From: an uncultured Mediterraneibacter sp.
Lineage (GTDB): Bacteria > Bacillota > Clostridia > Lachnospirales > Lachnospiraceae
NCBI GenBank assembly: GCA_944376695.1
Contig: CALWDM010000022.1
Span: forward strand, 1-41,557
Length of the DNA stretch: 41,557 bases
Reading direction: 5' to 3'
Shown: piece after piece, positions 8,377 to 16,147 of the stretch
Numbering within the stretch: position 1 is the first letter of the stretch
Layout of the letters: each line of letters opens with the position of its first letter
Program-made: the position numbers and the translations under genes
The notes under the pieces: generated by a model
Database searches by the model: none
Told to the model about the DNA's origin: nothing
What the model saw: only the letters and a program-made list of their open reading frames with translations

Positions 8377-9141
8377 TCACAAAGCTTTTTTATGGAAAAT
8401 CGAGAGCGCCATGTCCAGTTCTTCCGCTCCCAGCTGTCCCGGCGCGGACTCTCTGCTCACAGCTCCGAAGGTCACCGCGGAGCCGAAGACTTCCCCGCAG
8501 ACGCGGCTGATCGCGCCAAGCCCTCCCATTGACATGGTGATGACCGGGATCTTTGCATACTCTGATGTCATCTCTTCCGTGGCAGACAGCAGTGTCAGCA
8601 CATCCTTCCTGCTCTGCGGCATGACCGCAATCTTGGCGATGTCCGCCCCCATGTCCTGCATTTTTATAAGCCGGGATACGATTTCTTCCCGGGATGGTGT
8701 CTGATGGAAATCATGATTCGACGCGATGACCTTTACCCCGGCTGAATGGGCTTCTCCGATGATCTCTTCCGCAGCGCCGCCCCCGGCAAACGCTTCCACA
8801 TCGACCAGATCCGCCATGCCGGAGCGGACTGCGCTTCCGTTTAAGCTGACATAGCCGGGGACATCGATCTCCTTCTCCCCGCCCTCTCCTGATGTGCGGA
8901 AGGTAAACAGAAGAGGAAGCTCTCCCAGAGTATTCCTCAGCCTTTCCAGCACACCCCGGGTCCTCTCCGGATCAGAGATCCCGTCAAACCAGTCCGCACG
9001 CCATTCCACCATATCCGCCGGGGAAGCCTTGATCTCCTCCGCGGCGGACAGGATCTCCTCTTCCACCCTTCCTGCAACAGGCACGCAGATCTTCGGTCTG
9101 CCCGCTCCGATCTCTAACTTCCTGACTGTAACTGTCCTCAT
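8377..9141 (-). CDS. aroD: Type I 3-dehydroquinate dehydratase
   Basis: A 254-residue class I dehydroquinase, third step of the shikimate pathway (3-dehydroquinate to 3-dehydroshikimate). Family landmarks: PKICVPVAGR near the start, the substrate loop VEWRADWFD, the catalytic His in VIASNHDFHQTP, and the Schiff-base Lys in GADIAKIAVMP. ATG at 9141 is chosen because AGAGGAG lies 7 bases upstream; an in-frame ATG nine codons earlier would put that site inside the gene. It stands alone, away from other aromatic genes, about 35 bases after the histidine phosphatase gene on the same strand. Confidence 0.93.
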   Translation of the reverse strand: MRTVTVRKLEIGAGRPKICVPVAGRVEEEILSAAEEIKASPADMVEWRADWFDGISDPERTRGVLERLRNTLGELPLLFTFRTSGEGGEKEIDVPGYVSLNGSAVRSGMADLVDVEAFAGGGAAEEIIGEAHSAGVKVIASNHDFHQTPSREEIVSRLIKMQDMGADIAKIAVMPQSRKDVLTLLSATEEMTSEYAKIPVITMSMGGLGAISRVCGEVFGSAVTFGAVSRESAPGQLGAEELDMALSIFHKKAL

Positions 9142-9175
9142 TCCTTCTCTCCTCTGCCGCTGAAACACTGCCAGC

Positions 9176-9820
9176 TCAAACTGTCTTCCATTTTCTCACT
9201 TTTTCTTTATAGTAGATCACGCCTTCCCGGATGATCCGGGGTTTCCCGTCCCTGACCTCCGCTTCTGTGACCAGGCAGTTCGGCGGGATCCCATCCCGCC
9301 AGAACTCCGATACCGAAAGGTTTCCCCTGATCCGGTTTAAGAGCGCTGTCATCGCGGCCCCGTGGGTGGATACGAGGACGCTTTTGTCCCGGAGTTCCTC
9401 TCTTGCGCATATCTCCGCGAGGAAATCCCCGGTCCGCTCATAGAGCTGAGGGACTGTCTCCCCATCCTGCGGCGGGATATAATTGGCTGTGTCAGTAAAA
9501 AAGCGGTGAAACGCCTCGCTCTGCGCATCCTTTTCCCCTCCTGCGGTCCGCCTCCCTTCGTAACTTCCAAATGACAGCTCCTCGATCCGGCTGTCCTCGT
9601 AAAGCGGAACATCCCGGTCCCCAAGCAGGATCCGGGCCGTCTCCTTTGCCCTCAGAAGCGGGCTTGTATACCCCAGATCGATCCTGATATCCTTCATCCC
9701 CTCCGCAGTCTCCCGCGCGAGGTGTCTTCCGTAATCATTCAGGGGGATATCCGTGCGGCCCTGCACTCTGTGTATCCTGTTCCAGTCTGTTTCTCCGTGG
9801 CGGACAATATAGAGCCTCAT
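9176..9820 (-). CDS. Histidine phosphatase (phosphoglycerate mutase-like) family protein
   Basis: A 214-residue branch-1 histidine phosphatase. The catalytic motif IVRHGETDWN is at residues 4-13, followed by the GRTDIPLND loop; TSPLLRAKETA, an acidic residue in EELSFGSYEG, and the second histidine in STHGAAM complete the active site. The relatives include cofactor-dependent phosphoglycerate mutases and assorted phosphatases (cobalamin, sugar phosphates); nothing here picks a substrate. ATG at 9820 has AAAGGAG 8 bases upstream; the frame stays open far upstream across luxS, but that part is antisense. It is divergent from luxS and probably co-transcribed with aroD. Confidence 0.9.
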   Translation of the reverse strand: MRLYIVRHGETDWNRIHRVQGRTDIPLNDYGRHLARETAEGMKDIRIDLGYTSPLLRAKETARILLGDRDVPLYEDSRIEELSFGSYEGRRTAGGEKDAQSEAFHRFFTDTANYIPPQDGETVPQLYERTGDFLAEICAREELRDKSVLVSTHGAAMTALLNRIRGNLSVSEFWRDGIPPNCLVTEAEVRDGKPRIIREGVIYYKEKVRKWKTV

Positions 9821-9841
9821 AGCATTTTCTCCTTTGCATCC

Positions 9842-9870
9842 TTGTGTTTTTCTCTTCCTGAGTCTATAAT
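9842..9870 (+). promoter_or_regulatory. luxS promoter
   Basis: Plus-strand -35 TTGTGT (9842-9847), 17-base spacer, perfect -10 TATAAT (9865-9870). Between the start site and the luxS ribosome site lies a palindrome with 7-bp arms (9885-9901) that could be an operator or an mRNA hairpin. Confidence 0.65.
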
Positions 9871-9922
9871 GAAACCTGTACTTACAGGGAACTGTTCCCT
9901 GACAGAAAGGAATGATACTGAA

Positions 9923-10402
9923 ATGAATAAGATCACCAGTTTTACGATCGACCATATCCGGCTCGTGCCCGGGATCTATGTCTCCAGAAAGGATCCTGTC
10001 AGCGATACGGTCATCACCACATTTGATATCCGCATGACCAGCCCCAATGACGAGCCGGTCATGAACACAGCAGAAGTCCACACGATCGAACATCTCGGCG
10101 CCACTTTCCTGCGCAATCATGAGACCTGCAAAAACCGGGTCATCTATTTCGGGCCCATGGGATGCCGGACAGGCTTCTATCTCCTCCTTGCCGGAGATTA
10201 TACTTCCGCTGACATCGTCCCGCTCATGAAGGAAATGTTCTCCTTTATCGCAGGCTTCGACGGGGAGATCCCCGGAGCGTCAGCGCGCGGCTGCGGCAAC
10301 TATCTGGATATGAACCTTCCCATGGCAAAATACCTGGCAAAAAAATTCCTGGCGGATGTACTGACGGACATCCAGGATTCTCAGCTTTATTATCCGGAAT
10401 AA
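9923..10402 (+). CDS. luxS: S-ribosylhomocysteine lyase
   Basis: A 159-residue LuxS, which splits S-ribosylhomocysteine into homocysteine and the autoinducer-2 precursor DPD. The metal-binding HTIEH motif is present with the downstream Cys in the RGCGNY context, completing the Fe/Zn site, and length is normal. ATG at 9923 follows GAAAGGA by about 11 bases; the frame is open upstream but overlaps the divergent phosphatase gene. It is a single-gene unit with its own promoter and is not next to other methyl-cycle genes. Confidence 0.96.
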   Translation: MNKITSFTIDHIRLVPGIYVSRKDPVSDTVITTFDIRMTSPNDEPVMNTAEVHTIEHLGATFLRNHETCKNRVIYFGPMGCRTGFYLLLAGDYTSADIVPLMKEMFSFIAGFDGEIPGASARGCGNYLDMNLPMAKYLAKKFLADVLTDIQDSQLYYPE

Positions 10403-10409
10403 ACATCAT

Positions 10410-10516
10410 ATTCTGAATAAACAGAATCAGGAAACCGCCGGGCCGCACTCCCTGAATCAGCCCTTTCATGGCGCCCGGGGACATTCCGGCGGTGATATTC
10501 CGGCTTCATCCGGGGG
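10410..10516. other. GC-rich inverted repeats between convergent luxS and DUF5662 genes
   Basis: A 6-bp hairpin (10410-10415 with 10422-10427) is followed by nested GC-rich arms, ACCGCC (10434-10439) with GGCGGT (10488-10493) and GGGC with GCCC inside. There is no clear U run on either strand. It may end transcription from both sides or form a structured tail. Confidence 0.35.
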
Positions 10517-11053
10517 TCATCCTGGTTTCTTCAGGACTTCTCTCCTGATATACTGATACGTCATCTCTTCTCCCTGATCTGCAAGCATATGGAGCAGCTT
10601 TTCCAGCAGTTCCCGGGTCTCCGGGTGCATCAGTTCACCCGCTTTTCCATTCTCATAGTATTCCAGCGGATCGCTGACTTTGTACCCGCTCCCCCTGTAT
10701 ACTTTGCTCGCCGCGATCCGGTCGAGAAACATTTCCACCACATATCTGACTGGCATCCTCATCCCGGTCAGACGCCCGGTCCCGTCCAGGCTGTAGTCGA
10801 TCCAGTACTCATAATGGTGCTTATTCCTTCCCTTGTGATGCAGCCATGCGGAAGAATATCCTCTGTCTTCCCTCTCCGCATTGTTGGGGCTTCGGTTTCC
10901 CTGATAATACCTGCATCCGACACGGAATTCTATCCAGCTGTATTTCGAAAGGTCATGGAGAAGCCCCTGCCTGTAAAGCCCTACCCGGAAGCACTCTTTC
11001 ATGACGAGGAATTTGTGCTTTGTGATCGTGCAAAAATGCATCAGCGGCCTCAT
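10517..11053 (-). CDS. DUF5662 family protein
   Basis: A 178-residue soluble protein that I place in DUF5662, a family without known function that is common in Clostridia and sometimes mislabelled as catalase. It is rich in histidine and aromatic residues: HDLSKYS near residue 33 and HHKGRNKHHYEYW near residue 72, spaced like an HD-type metal-dependent phosphohydrolase; this is resemblance only. The C-terminal third is helical and charged. The ATG overlaps the stop of the GH13-like gene by 4 bases (ATGA), so the two are translationally coupled. It ends the three-gene unit begun by the sugar-binding lipoprotein. Confidence 0.75.
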   Translation of the reverse strand: MRPLMHFCTITKHKFLVMKECFRVGLYRQGLLHDLSKYSWIEFRVGCRYYQGNRSPNNAEREDRGYSSAWLHHKGRNKHHYEYWIDYSLDGTGRLTGMRMPVRYVVEMFLDRIAASKVYRGSGYKVSDPLEYYENGKAGELMHPETRELLEKLLHMLADQGEEMTYQYIRREVLKKPG

Positions 11054-12795
11054 GGCTTTTTCCGCCCTTTTCCTTTATCTGGTTTCTTTTCCAGCTCTGT
11101 CCCCGTCAGGAACACAATACTTCTTTCTTTTAATTCAATGGCCTTCTGATCCTCCAGCGCCGCAGGCTCACTGAGTATCCCGCGCTGTGTATCAGCGGCA
11201 GGCTTCCATCCTCTGTTCTTCCCCGGAGACGGGAGAGCAAACGAATGAGGGAGCCAGTGCATGTTATAAGCGATGAAGCACCCCTGGTCCCCGGCTCCCG
11301 TGCCGGAATAGAGCACTCCGAGCTGACGGCTGGATACATCATTTTTCACCTGCCACGCGCTCTCTCCGTGGTAGGATACGTCCGGCACGCCGCACGCCGT
11401 GCGGTCCAGACCTTTTAACTCCTCCTCACGGTGCAGGCACGGATGTTTCTTTCTCAGGGCGATCAGACCTTTTACAAACTCAAACAGGGACGGATCTGTT
11501 TTGAGCCTGCTCCAGTCCACCCATCCCGTCTCATTGTCCTGGCAGTATACGTTATTGTTTCCCTTCTGCGTATTGTAGAATTCATCTCCCGCAAGGATAC
11601 ATGGAGTCCCCTGTGCAGTCAGGAGAAGGAAAAACGCATTCACCGCCTGGTTTTTCCGGAGCGCCATGACTGCCCGCTTCCGGCTGGGCCCCTCCGCCCC
11701 GCAGTTCCAGCTGTAATTGTAATCCGGCCCGTCCGTATTGTTTTCTCCGTTTGCCTCATTATGCTTACTGTCATATGAGACAAGATCCCACAGCGTAAAA
11801 CCGGTCTGCGCTGTGATATAATTGCACTTTCCGTCTACTGCCGAATTGTGTGACAGAGCCCGCATGACACCATTCACCGTGTTCTCATCGCCTTTGAGAA
11901 AACGGCGCATTACATTCTGAAACGAATCGTCCTTGCGCATCAGCTTTACGTCCTTCAGAAACGGATCCTCACAAAGGACCTCCCACGGAACAGTATACGG
12001 ATTGACCACAAACCCGTCCACATGGTATTCCAGCATATAGAAGCGGAGGCATTCCAGGACTGTCTGGACCGGCACTCCCTCTGCAAAAGGCATCTCCAGC
12101 GCTACCTCAATGCCTTCCCTGTGGCACGCACGGACCATGTCCTTTAATTCCTTTACGGCGGAATCCCCCGCGGCATACGCCTCCTTTGGGGCAAAATAAC
12201 AGGCGGGGCCATATCCCCAGTAATTGATCTTTCCCTTTTTACAGTCCTCGAACTCATAGACAGGCATACACTGGATCTGGTTAATACCAAGCTCTTTCAG
12301 ATACGGGAGCTTCTCGATCACTCCGAGATAAGTGCCTTTATGCCGCGCCCTGGATGACCTGTGCTTTGTAAACCCGCGCACATGGAGACTGTACGCCACC
12401 ACTTCGTCCCAGCGCAGATGGAGTCTCCTGTCCTCCCCCCAGTCATACTCCTGTGAGACGAGCTTCCCCCGGATCTCATGGGCAGCCAGGTCCCGCTCCA
12501 GCCCGAACGTCTTCTTCCCGGTAATCTCCCTTGCATAAGGGTCGATCGTCACTTCTCCGTTGATCTCGAAATTGTACTCATATTTTTCCGCATCGATCCC
12601 CTGTACGGCCAGAAACCTGACTTCCCCCACGCCTTCTTTTTCCGGCATCTCAAAACGTGCCTCCGGCCGAGTCTTCCCCTTCCGGTACAGGAGGAGTTCG
12701 CAGGATTTCCCCCTGGGGACCTGCACGGAAAAATTGATCCTGTCCTGTTCTACTGCCGCACCGAATGGCTGTGGCCTTCCTGTTGTCTTTTCCAT
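11050..12795 (-). CDS. GH13 glycogen-debranching-like protein lacking catalytic residues
   Basis: A 581-residue relative of GlgX/isoamylase debranching enzymes. An N-terminal CBM48-like beta domain (about 1-115) precedes a (beta/alpha)8 barrel and a C-terminal beta domain. GlgX-specific text is well kept (GFTLWDLVSYDSKHNEANGEN, then YSWNCGAEGPS), but the active site is gone. Region I, usually DVVYNH, reads LEMPFA near residue 233. The nucleophile in GFRFD is Asn265 in GFVVN. The acid/base segment is not recognisable. The HD pair is QT at 330-331. It is therefore probably a carbohydrate-binding or regulatory pseudoenzyme. ATG at 12795 follows AGGAAGGG; an earlier ATG lacks a site. Confidence 0.85.
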   Translation of the reverse strand: MEKTTGRPQPFGAAVEQDRINFSVQVPRGKSCELLLYRKGKTRPEARFEMPEKEGVGEVRFLAVQGIDAEKYEYNFEINGEVTIDPYAREITGKKTFGLERDLAAHEIRGKLVSQEYDWGEDRRLHLRWDEVVAYSLHVRGFTKHRSSRARHKGTYLGVIEKLPYLKELGINQIQCMPVYEFEDCKKGKINYWGYGPACYFAPKEAYAAGDSAVKELKDMVRACHREGIEVALEMPFAEGVPVQTVLECLRFYMLEYHVDGFVVNPYTVPWEVLCEDPFLKDVKLMRKDDSFQNVMRRFLKGDENTVNGVMRALSHNSAVDGKCNYITAQTGFTLWDLVSYDSKHNEANGENNTDGPDYNYSWNCGAEGPSRKRAVMALRKNQAVNAFFLLLTAQGTPCILAGDEFYNTQKGNNNVYCQDNETGWVDWSRLKTDPSLFEFVKGLIALRKKHPCLHREEELKGLDRTACGVPDVSYHGESAWQVKNDVSSRQLGVLYSGTGAGDQGCFIAYNMHWLPHSFALPSPGKNRGWKPAADTQRGILSEPAALEDQKAIELKERSIVFLTGTELEKKPDKGKGRKKP

Positions 12796-12809
12796 CGTCT
12801 GTTCCCTTC

Positions 12810-13805
12810 CTACTGCCATCCGTCAGTTCCATACATCTCAAGATTATCTCTGTTTATAAAAAACGTCTCCACGCTGACTTCTTCTTCATATACGCCCCCG
12901 TCAAGGAGAGCTGCCGCTGTTTTGACCGCGGTCTTCCCCAGGTTGATCGGGGACTGAGCTCCGGCTCCTGCCATAGGGCTTTCCGGATCCGCCATCACGC
13001 TTTTGACCTCCGGGGATCCGCCCACACTGTACACCAGGATATCGCTGCGCCCGGCGTCGCTGAGCGCCTGGAGCACCTGCAGCGCCATCCGGTCATCGCC
13101 GCACATCACCGCATCGATCTGAGGTTCTTCCTCCAGGACAGCGGCCATCCCCGCCTGTACCCCTGTCTCTGTGCCGCCGGCATCGATCCTCCTGACGACT
13201 TCAAATCCCTGATTCCTGATCTTCTCCTCAAATCCTGTGATCCGGGCATTGACCGCGGCATTGTGAGGGCTTTCCACAATCACCAGTTTTCCGCCGTCAG
13301 GCTTTCTCTCTGTCAGGTTATCCCCGCAGACCTTTCCCGCATTTTCGTCATCTGAGCCGATAAACGCGTCTGTCAGGGCCTGTTCGTCCACCCGCACATC
13401 CAGATTGATCACCGGGATATCCGCCTCTTTCAGCGCTTCCAGCGATCCGGTGATCTGCTCCGGATCCACCGGGCATAAGAACACCAGGTCAACCTGCGCG
13501 TCGATCATCTCCTGGATCTGCGACGCCTGCAGAGCGGGATCCATCTGCGCATCCCGCACCAGTATCGGATCTCCTCTGTTTTCCAGCTCTGTTACGATCG
13601 AGTCTTTCAGCACCTGATAGAAGGGATTGGACAGCTCCGGACAGCTGTATCCGAAGAGCATCTCCTCCCCTTCCTCTTCCGGATCTTCCTCTGTCTCTTC
13701 CGCAACGGCATTGTCCTCGGGTGTGCCTACGTTCTGCTTGCACCCGGATATAAAAATTACGGCAAACACTGCCATAAGCATGAGTATAAGCCCTTTTTTC
13801 TTCAT
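12810..13805 (-). CDS. Sugar-binding lipoprotein (RbsB-like periplasmic-binding protein)
   Basis: A 331-residue lipoprotein with a signal peptide ending in the lipobox ISGC, an acidic linker (EETEEDPEEEGEE), and a type I periplasmic-binding fold of the ribose/galactose group (Peripla_BP_4). Typical phrases are SNPFYQVLKDSI, DLVFLCPVDPEQI, PVINLDVRVDE and AVMCGDDRMALQVLQAL. It should bind a sugar or sugar-like ligand outside the membrane. No permease or ATPase gene is nearby; instead it is followed after 14 bases by the inactive GH13 gene, so it may act as a sensor or use a distant transporter. ATG at 13805 is preceded by GAGAGGA at 7 bases. Confidence 0.88.
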   Translation of the reverse strand: MKKKGLILMLMAVFAVIFISGCKQNVGTPEDNAVAEETEEDPEEEGEEMLFGYSCPELSNPFYQVLKDSIVTELENRGDPILVRDAQMDPALQASQIQEMIDAQVDLVFLCPVDPEQITGSLEALKEADIPVINLDVRVDEQALTDAFIGSDDENAGKVCGDNLTERKPDGGKLVIVESPHNAAVNARITGFEEKIRNQGFEVVRRIDAGGTETGVQAGMAAVLEEEPQIDAVMCGDDRMALQVLQALSDAGRSDILVYSVGGSPEVKSVMADPESPMAGAGAQSPINLGKTAVKTAAALLDGGVYEEEVSVETFFINRDNLEMYGTDGWQ

Positions 13806-13848
13806 CTTTCTTCCTCTCTGTCCTGGTCCTGTTGTCATTCACTCTTCC

Positions 13849-13876
13849 ATTCTATCGTGTTTCAGAGGAATGTCAA
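13849..13876 (-). promoter_or_regulatory. Promoter of the lipoprotein/GH13-like/DUF5662 operon
   Basis: Minus-strand -35 TTGACA (13871-13876), 16-base spacer, -10 TAGAAT (13849-13854), about 43 bases upstream of the lipoprotein start. Confidence 0.72.
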
Positions 13877-13911
13877 TAATCTTATCTCTTGCTTTTTCGA
13901 TTTCTTTCTGA

Positions 13912-13924
13912 TACCATCATGGTA
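13912..13924. promoter_or_regulatory. Palindrome upstream of the DUF1292 gene
   Basis: Perfect TACCAT-C-ATGGTA palindrome, about 37 bases upstream of the DUF1292 start and overlapping a possible extended -10 (TGGTACGAT). It may be an operator for one or both divergent genes. Confidence 0.4.
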
Positions 13925-13960
13925 CGATACTGCTGCGGCAGATTTAAAGGAGAAGCACAT

Positions 13961-14266
13961 ATGAACGAAAATGAATCACTCACAGTAACACTGACACTGG
14001 AAAACGATGAAGAACTGGAATGCGCTGTCCTGACGGTCTTTGAATCGGACGGCAGAGAGTATATCGCCCTGCTTCCCCTGGATGAAAACGGGGACAGCGG
14101 CGACGGCCAGGTATACCTCTACCGCTTTATCGACAACGGGGAAGACGAAGAGCCGGGACTTGAAAACATCCTTGAGGATGAGGAGTTTGAGCGTGTTTCC
14201 GAAGCGTTCAACGACTGGATGGAGGAACAGGATTTCGGCGACATCGACCTGGACGACATCGAGTAG
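13961..14266 (+). CDS. DUF1292 domain-containing protein
   Basis: A 101-residue, strongly acidic cytoplasmic protein of the DUF1292 family, which is widespread in Bacillota and has no established function. The family core is visible: VTLTLENDEELECAVLTVFE, then EYIALLPLDE, then VYLYRF, followed by an acidic tail ending in DIDLDDIE. In other Bacillota members often lie near yrvJ/yrzL-type genes; here it is alone. ATG at 13961 has AAAGGAG 8 bases upstream. It converges on the helicase gene with only two bases between the stops, and its terminator lies inside that gene. Confidence 0.88.
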   Translation: MNENESLTVTLTLENDEELECAVLTVFESDGREYIALLPLDENGDSGDGQVYLYRFIDNGEDEEPGLENILEDEEFERVSEAFNDWMEEQDFGDIDLDDIE

Positions 14267-14268
14267 CC

Positions 14269-16101
14269 TCAGTCCTCATCCAAAAGTTCATCTACAAAGC
14301 GGGAAGGAGCTGTCTCTTTCCCGTTTTTTTCTTTTACATAACAGATCTTGAGCACATTTTTGGCGCGGGTCATACCCACATAAAAGAGCCGCCGCTCTTC
14401 CTCCTCCGCCTTCTCGCTCACCGCCTTCTTATAGGGCATCCTGCCTTCATTCGCCCCGATCAGCAGCACCGTGTCAAACTCCAGCCCCTTTGCCGCGTGC
14501 AGGGTCATCAGCCGCACCCCTTCCCGGTACGTCTCTTTCGCCCTATCCTTCTTTTTCAGCGCCTCCGTATATTCCCCGATGTGCGTGAACCATTCTTCAA
14601 TGGCGGCATACGGGCGCGCCGCTTCCTCGATCTCAGCCAGCACTTCATTCAGGGCAGAGCGTTCAATCTTATTTGTGTACGCATAGTCTTTCAGAAAATC
14701 ATCGTAACCGATCCGTTTCCTCACATACTGGATCGCCGCGTACGGCGCCATGCGGGCGAGCATCTTCACGTCCCACTCGAACTGATCGATCCGGTCCAGC
14801 ATCCAGTCTTTGTCGCAGTAAAAATTTCGGATCTCCTCAAAGGACGCCGCGCCGCCGGAAAGGCTGTCCCGCCCGATATAGCGCTTCGGCCGGTTCATGA
14901 CGCGCAGCAGGTCCCCCCGGCTGATCTGTCCCGTGGCAAGGCGGAAATAAGCCTGGATATCCTTTGCGATAAAGTGATCGTAAAGATTCGGCAGATATTC
15001 CCTCATCTGGAAGGGCATCTTCCGGCGGATCAGCTCCTCCGCCACGGGGCGCGCGTCTGTATGGATCCGGAAAAGCACGGCCATATCCTCTGCCGGAACG
15101 CCGCTCTCCACCTGTTTTTCGATCACATCCGCCACATACTGCGCTTCCTCATTGGGATCCTTTAACTCCTGTACATGCAGGAAATCCCCCTTATCTCTCA
15201 CTGTCTCGATCTTTTTGTCAAACCGCTTCAGATTATTGCCGATGACTTTCAGGGAATTGCTGACGATGTTTGACGTAGACCGGTAGTTTACATCCAGCAG
15301 GATCTGCTCTGCCCCCGGATAGTCCTTCCCGAAACGGAACATGATCTCCGGGTCAGCTCCCCGGAACCCGTAGATCGCCTGGTCGTCGTCCCCCACCACG
15401 AACAGATTATTCTCCGGGAGCGCCAGCATCCGGAGCACATCGTACTGCACCCGGTTGATATCCTGAAATTCGTCTACCAGGATATAGAGGAACCGCTTCT
15501 GCCACATGGCGAGCACATCAGGCCTGGAGGCGAAGAGCTCATAGCAGACGACGAGCATGTCGTCAAAATCAATCTTCCGCAGCGCTTTCCTCTCCTTTTC
15601 GTATTCCCTGTATATGTCACGGAATGTCTCAGCGCCGCACTTGGATGAGACAAATTCCGAGATGTCCATCCTGTTATTCTTGACCCGTCCGATCTCCTCC
15701 GCGATGTCCCTGAGGAAATCTTCCTCGTCAGACGGCTCCAGCTCCTGTCTGCCCACGATCGGGCGCAGGAGCTGGTACTTTTCCTCTTCTGACAGGATAT
15801 TCTGCGGTCCGAACCGGTACGCCCACTTCAGGATGCCGTAATAAATCCCGTGGAACGTCCCCGCTGTCACCGGGATCTCCCTTCTCCCCATCAGGCCGCA
15901 GAGCCTTTCCTTCATCTCCGCCGCCGCAAAACGGGTAAAAGTAACGACCAGAATTTCTTCTGGCCTTATGTGGCATTCTTCGATCAGATACCGGATCCTG
16001 TTTACAATTGTAAGCGTCTTCCCCGAGCCGGGGCCCGCCAGAACCTGGCAGGGCCCCGCCCCGTGAGTGACCGCTCTTTTCTGAGCCTGGTTAAATCCCA
16101 T
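14269..16101 (-). CDS. UvrD/Rep-like superfamily 1 DNA helicase
   Basis: A 610-residue SF1A helicase. Motifs in order: Q-motif region MGFNQAQKRAV, motif I AGPGSGKT, motif Ia VTFTRFAAAEM, motif II DEFQDINRVQ, motif III GDDDQAIYGFRGA, motif IV DVNYRST, motif V LMTLHAAKGLEF, motif VI RRLFYVGMTRAK. It should unwind DNA 3'-5' with ATP, in repair or replication restart. It is about 100 residues shorter than PcrA/UvrD and lacks their C-terminal tail, so it is more likely a second helicase than the housekeeping PcrA. It follows gltX after 46 bases and is probably co-transcribed; AGAAAGGAAACAG precedes the ATG. Confidence 0.92.
   Translation of the reverse strand: MGFNQAQKRAVTHGAGPCQVLAGPGSGKTLTIVNRIRYLIEECHIRPEEILVVTFTRFAAAEMKERLCGLMGRREIPVTAGTFHGIYYGILKWAYRFGPQNILSEEEKYQLLRPIVGRQELEPSDEEDFLRDIAEEIGRVKNNRMDISEFVSSKCGAETFRDIYREYEKERKALRKIDFDDMLVVCYELFASRPDVLAMWQKRFLYILVDEFQDINRVQYDVLRMLALPENNLFVVGDDDQAIYGFRGADPEIMFRFGKDYPGAEQILLDVNYRSTSNIVSNSLKVIGNNLKRFDKKIETVRDKGDFLHVQELKDPNEEAQYVADVIEKQVESGVPAEDMAVLFRIHTDARPVAEELIRRKMPFQMREYLPNLYDHFIAKDIQAYFRLATGQISRGDLLRVMNRPKRYIGRDSLSGGAASFEEIRNFYCDKDWMLDRIDQFEWDVKMLARMAPYAAIQYVRKRIGYDDFLKDYAYTNKIERSALNEVLAEIEEAARPYAAIEEWFTHIGEYTEALKKKDRAKETYREGVRLMTLHAAKGLEFDTVLLIGANEGRMPYKKAVSEKAEEEERRLFYVGMTRAKNVLKICYVKEKNGKETAPSRFVDELLDED
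14300..14330 (+). terminator. Terminator of the DUF1292 gene inside the helicase coding region
   Basis: Ten-base stem with one G-T pair (14300-14309 with 14314-14323), CTGT loop, then seven T on the plus strand (14324-14330). It lies wholly within the 3' codons of the convergent helicase gene. Confidence 0.8.
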
Positions 16102-16147
16102 CTGTTTCCTTTCTGTCTGTATCTGCTTTCCCTGTCCTTCCGCCTTT

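Noticed and set aside
9821-10120. N-terminal extension of the histidine phosphatase to 314 residues
   Set aside because: The extension is antisense to luxS, and a proper ribosome site precedes the ATG at 9820, which starts directly with the family motif.
10517-11053. Catalase annotation for the DUF5662 protein
   Set aside because: Some databases use this name, but there is no catalase haem-site or fold motif; the His-rich text does not support it.
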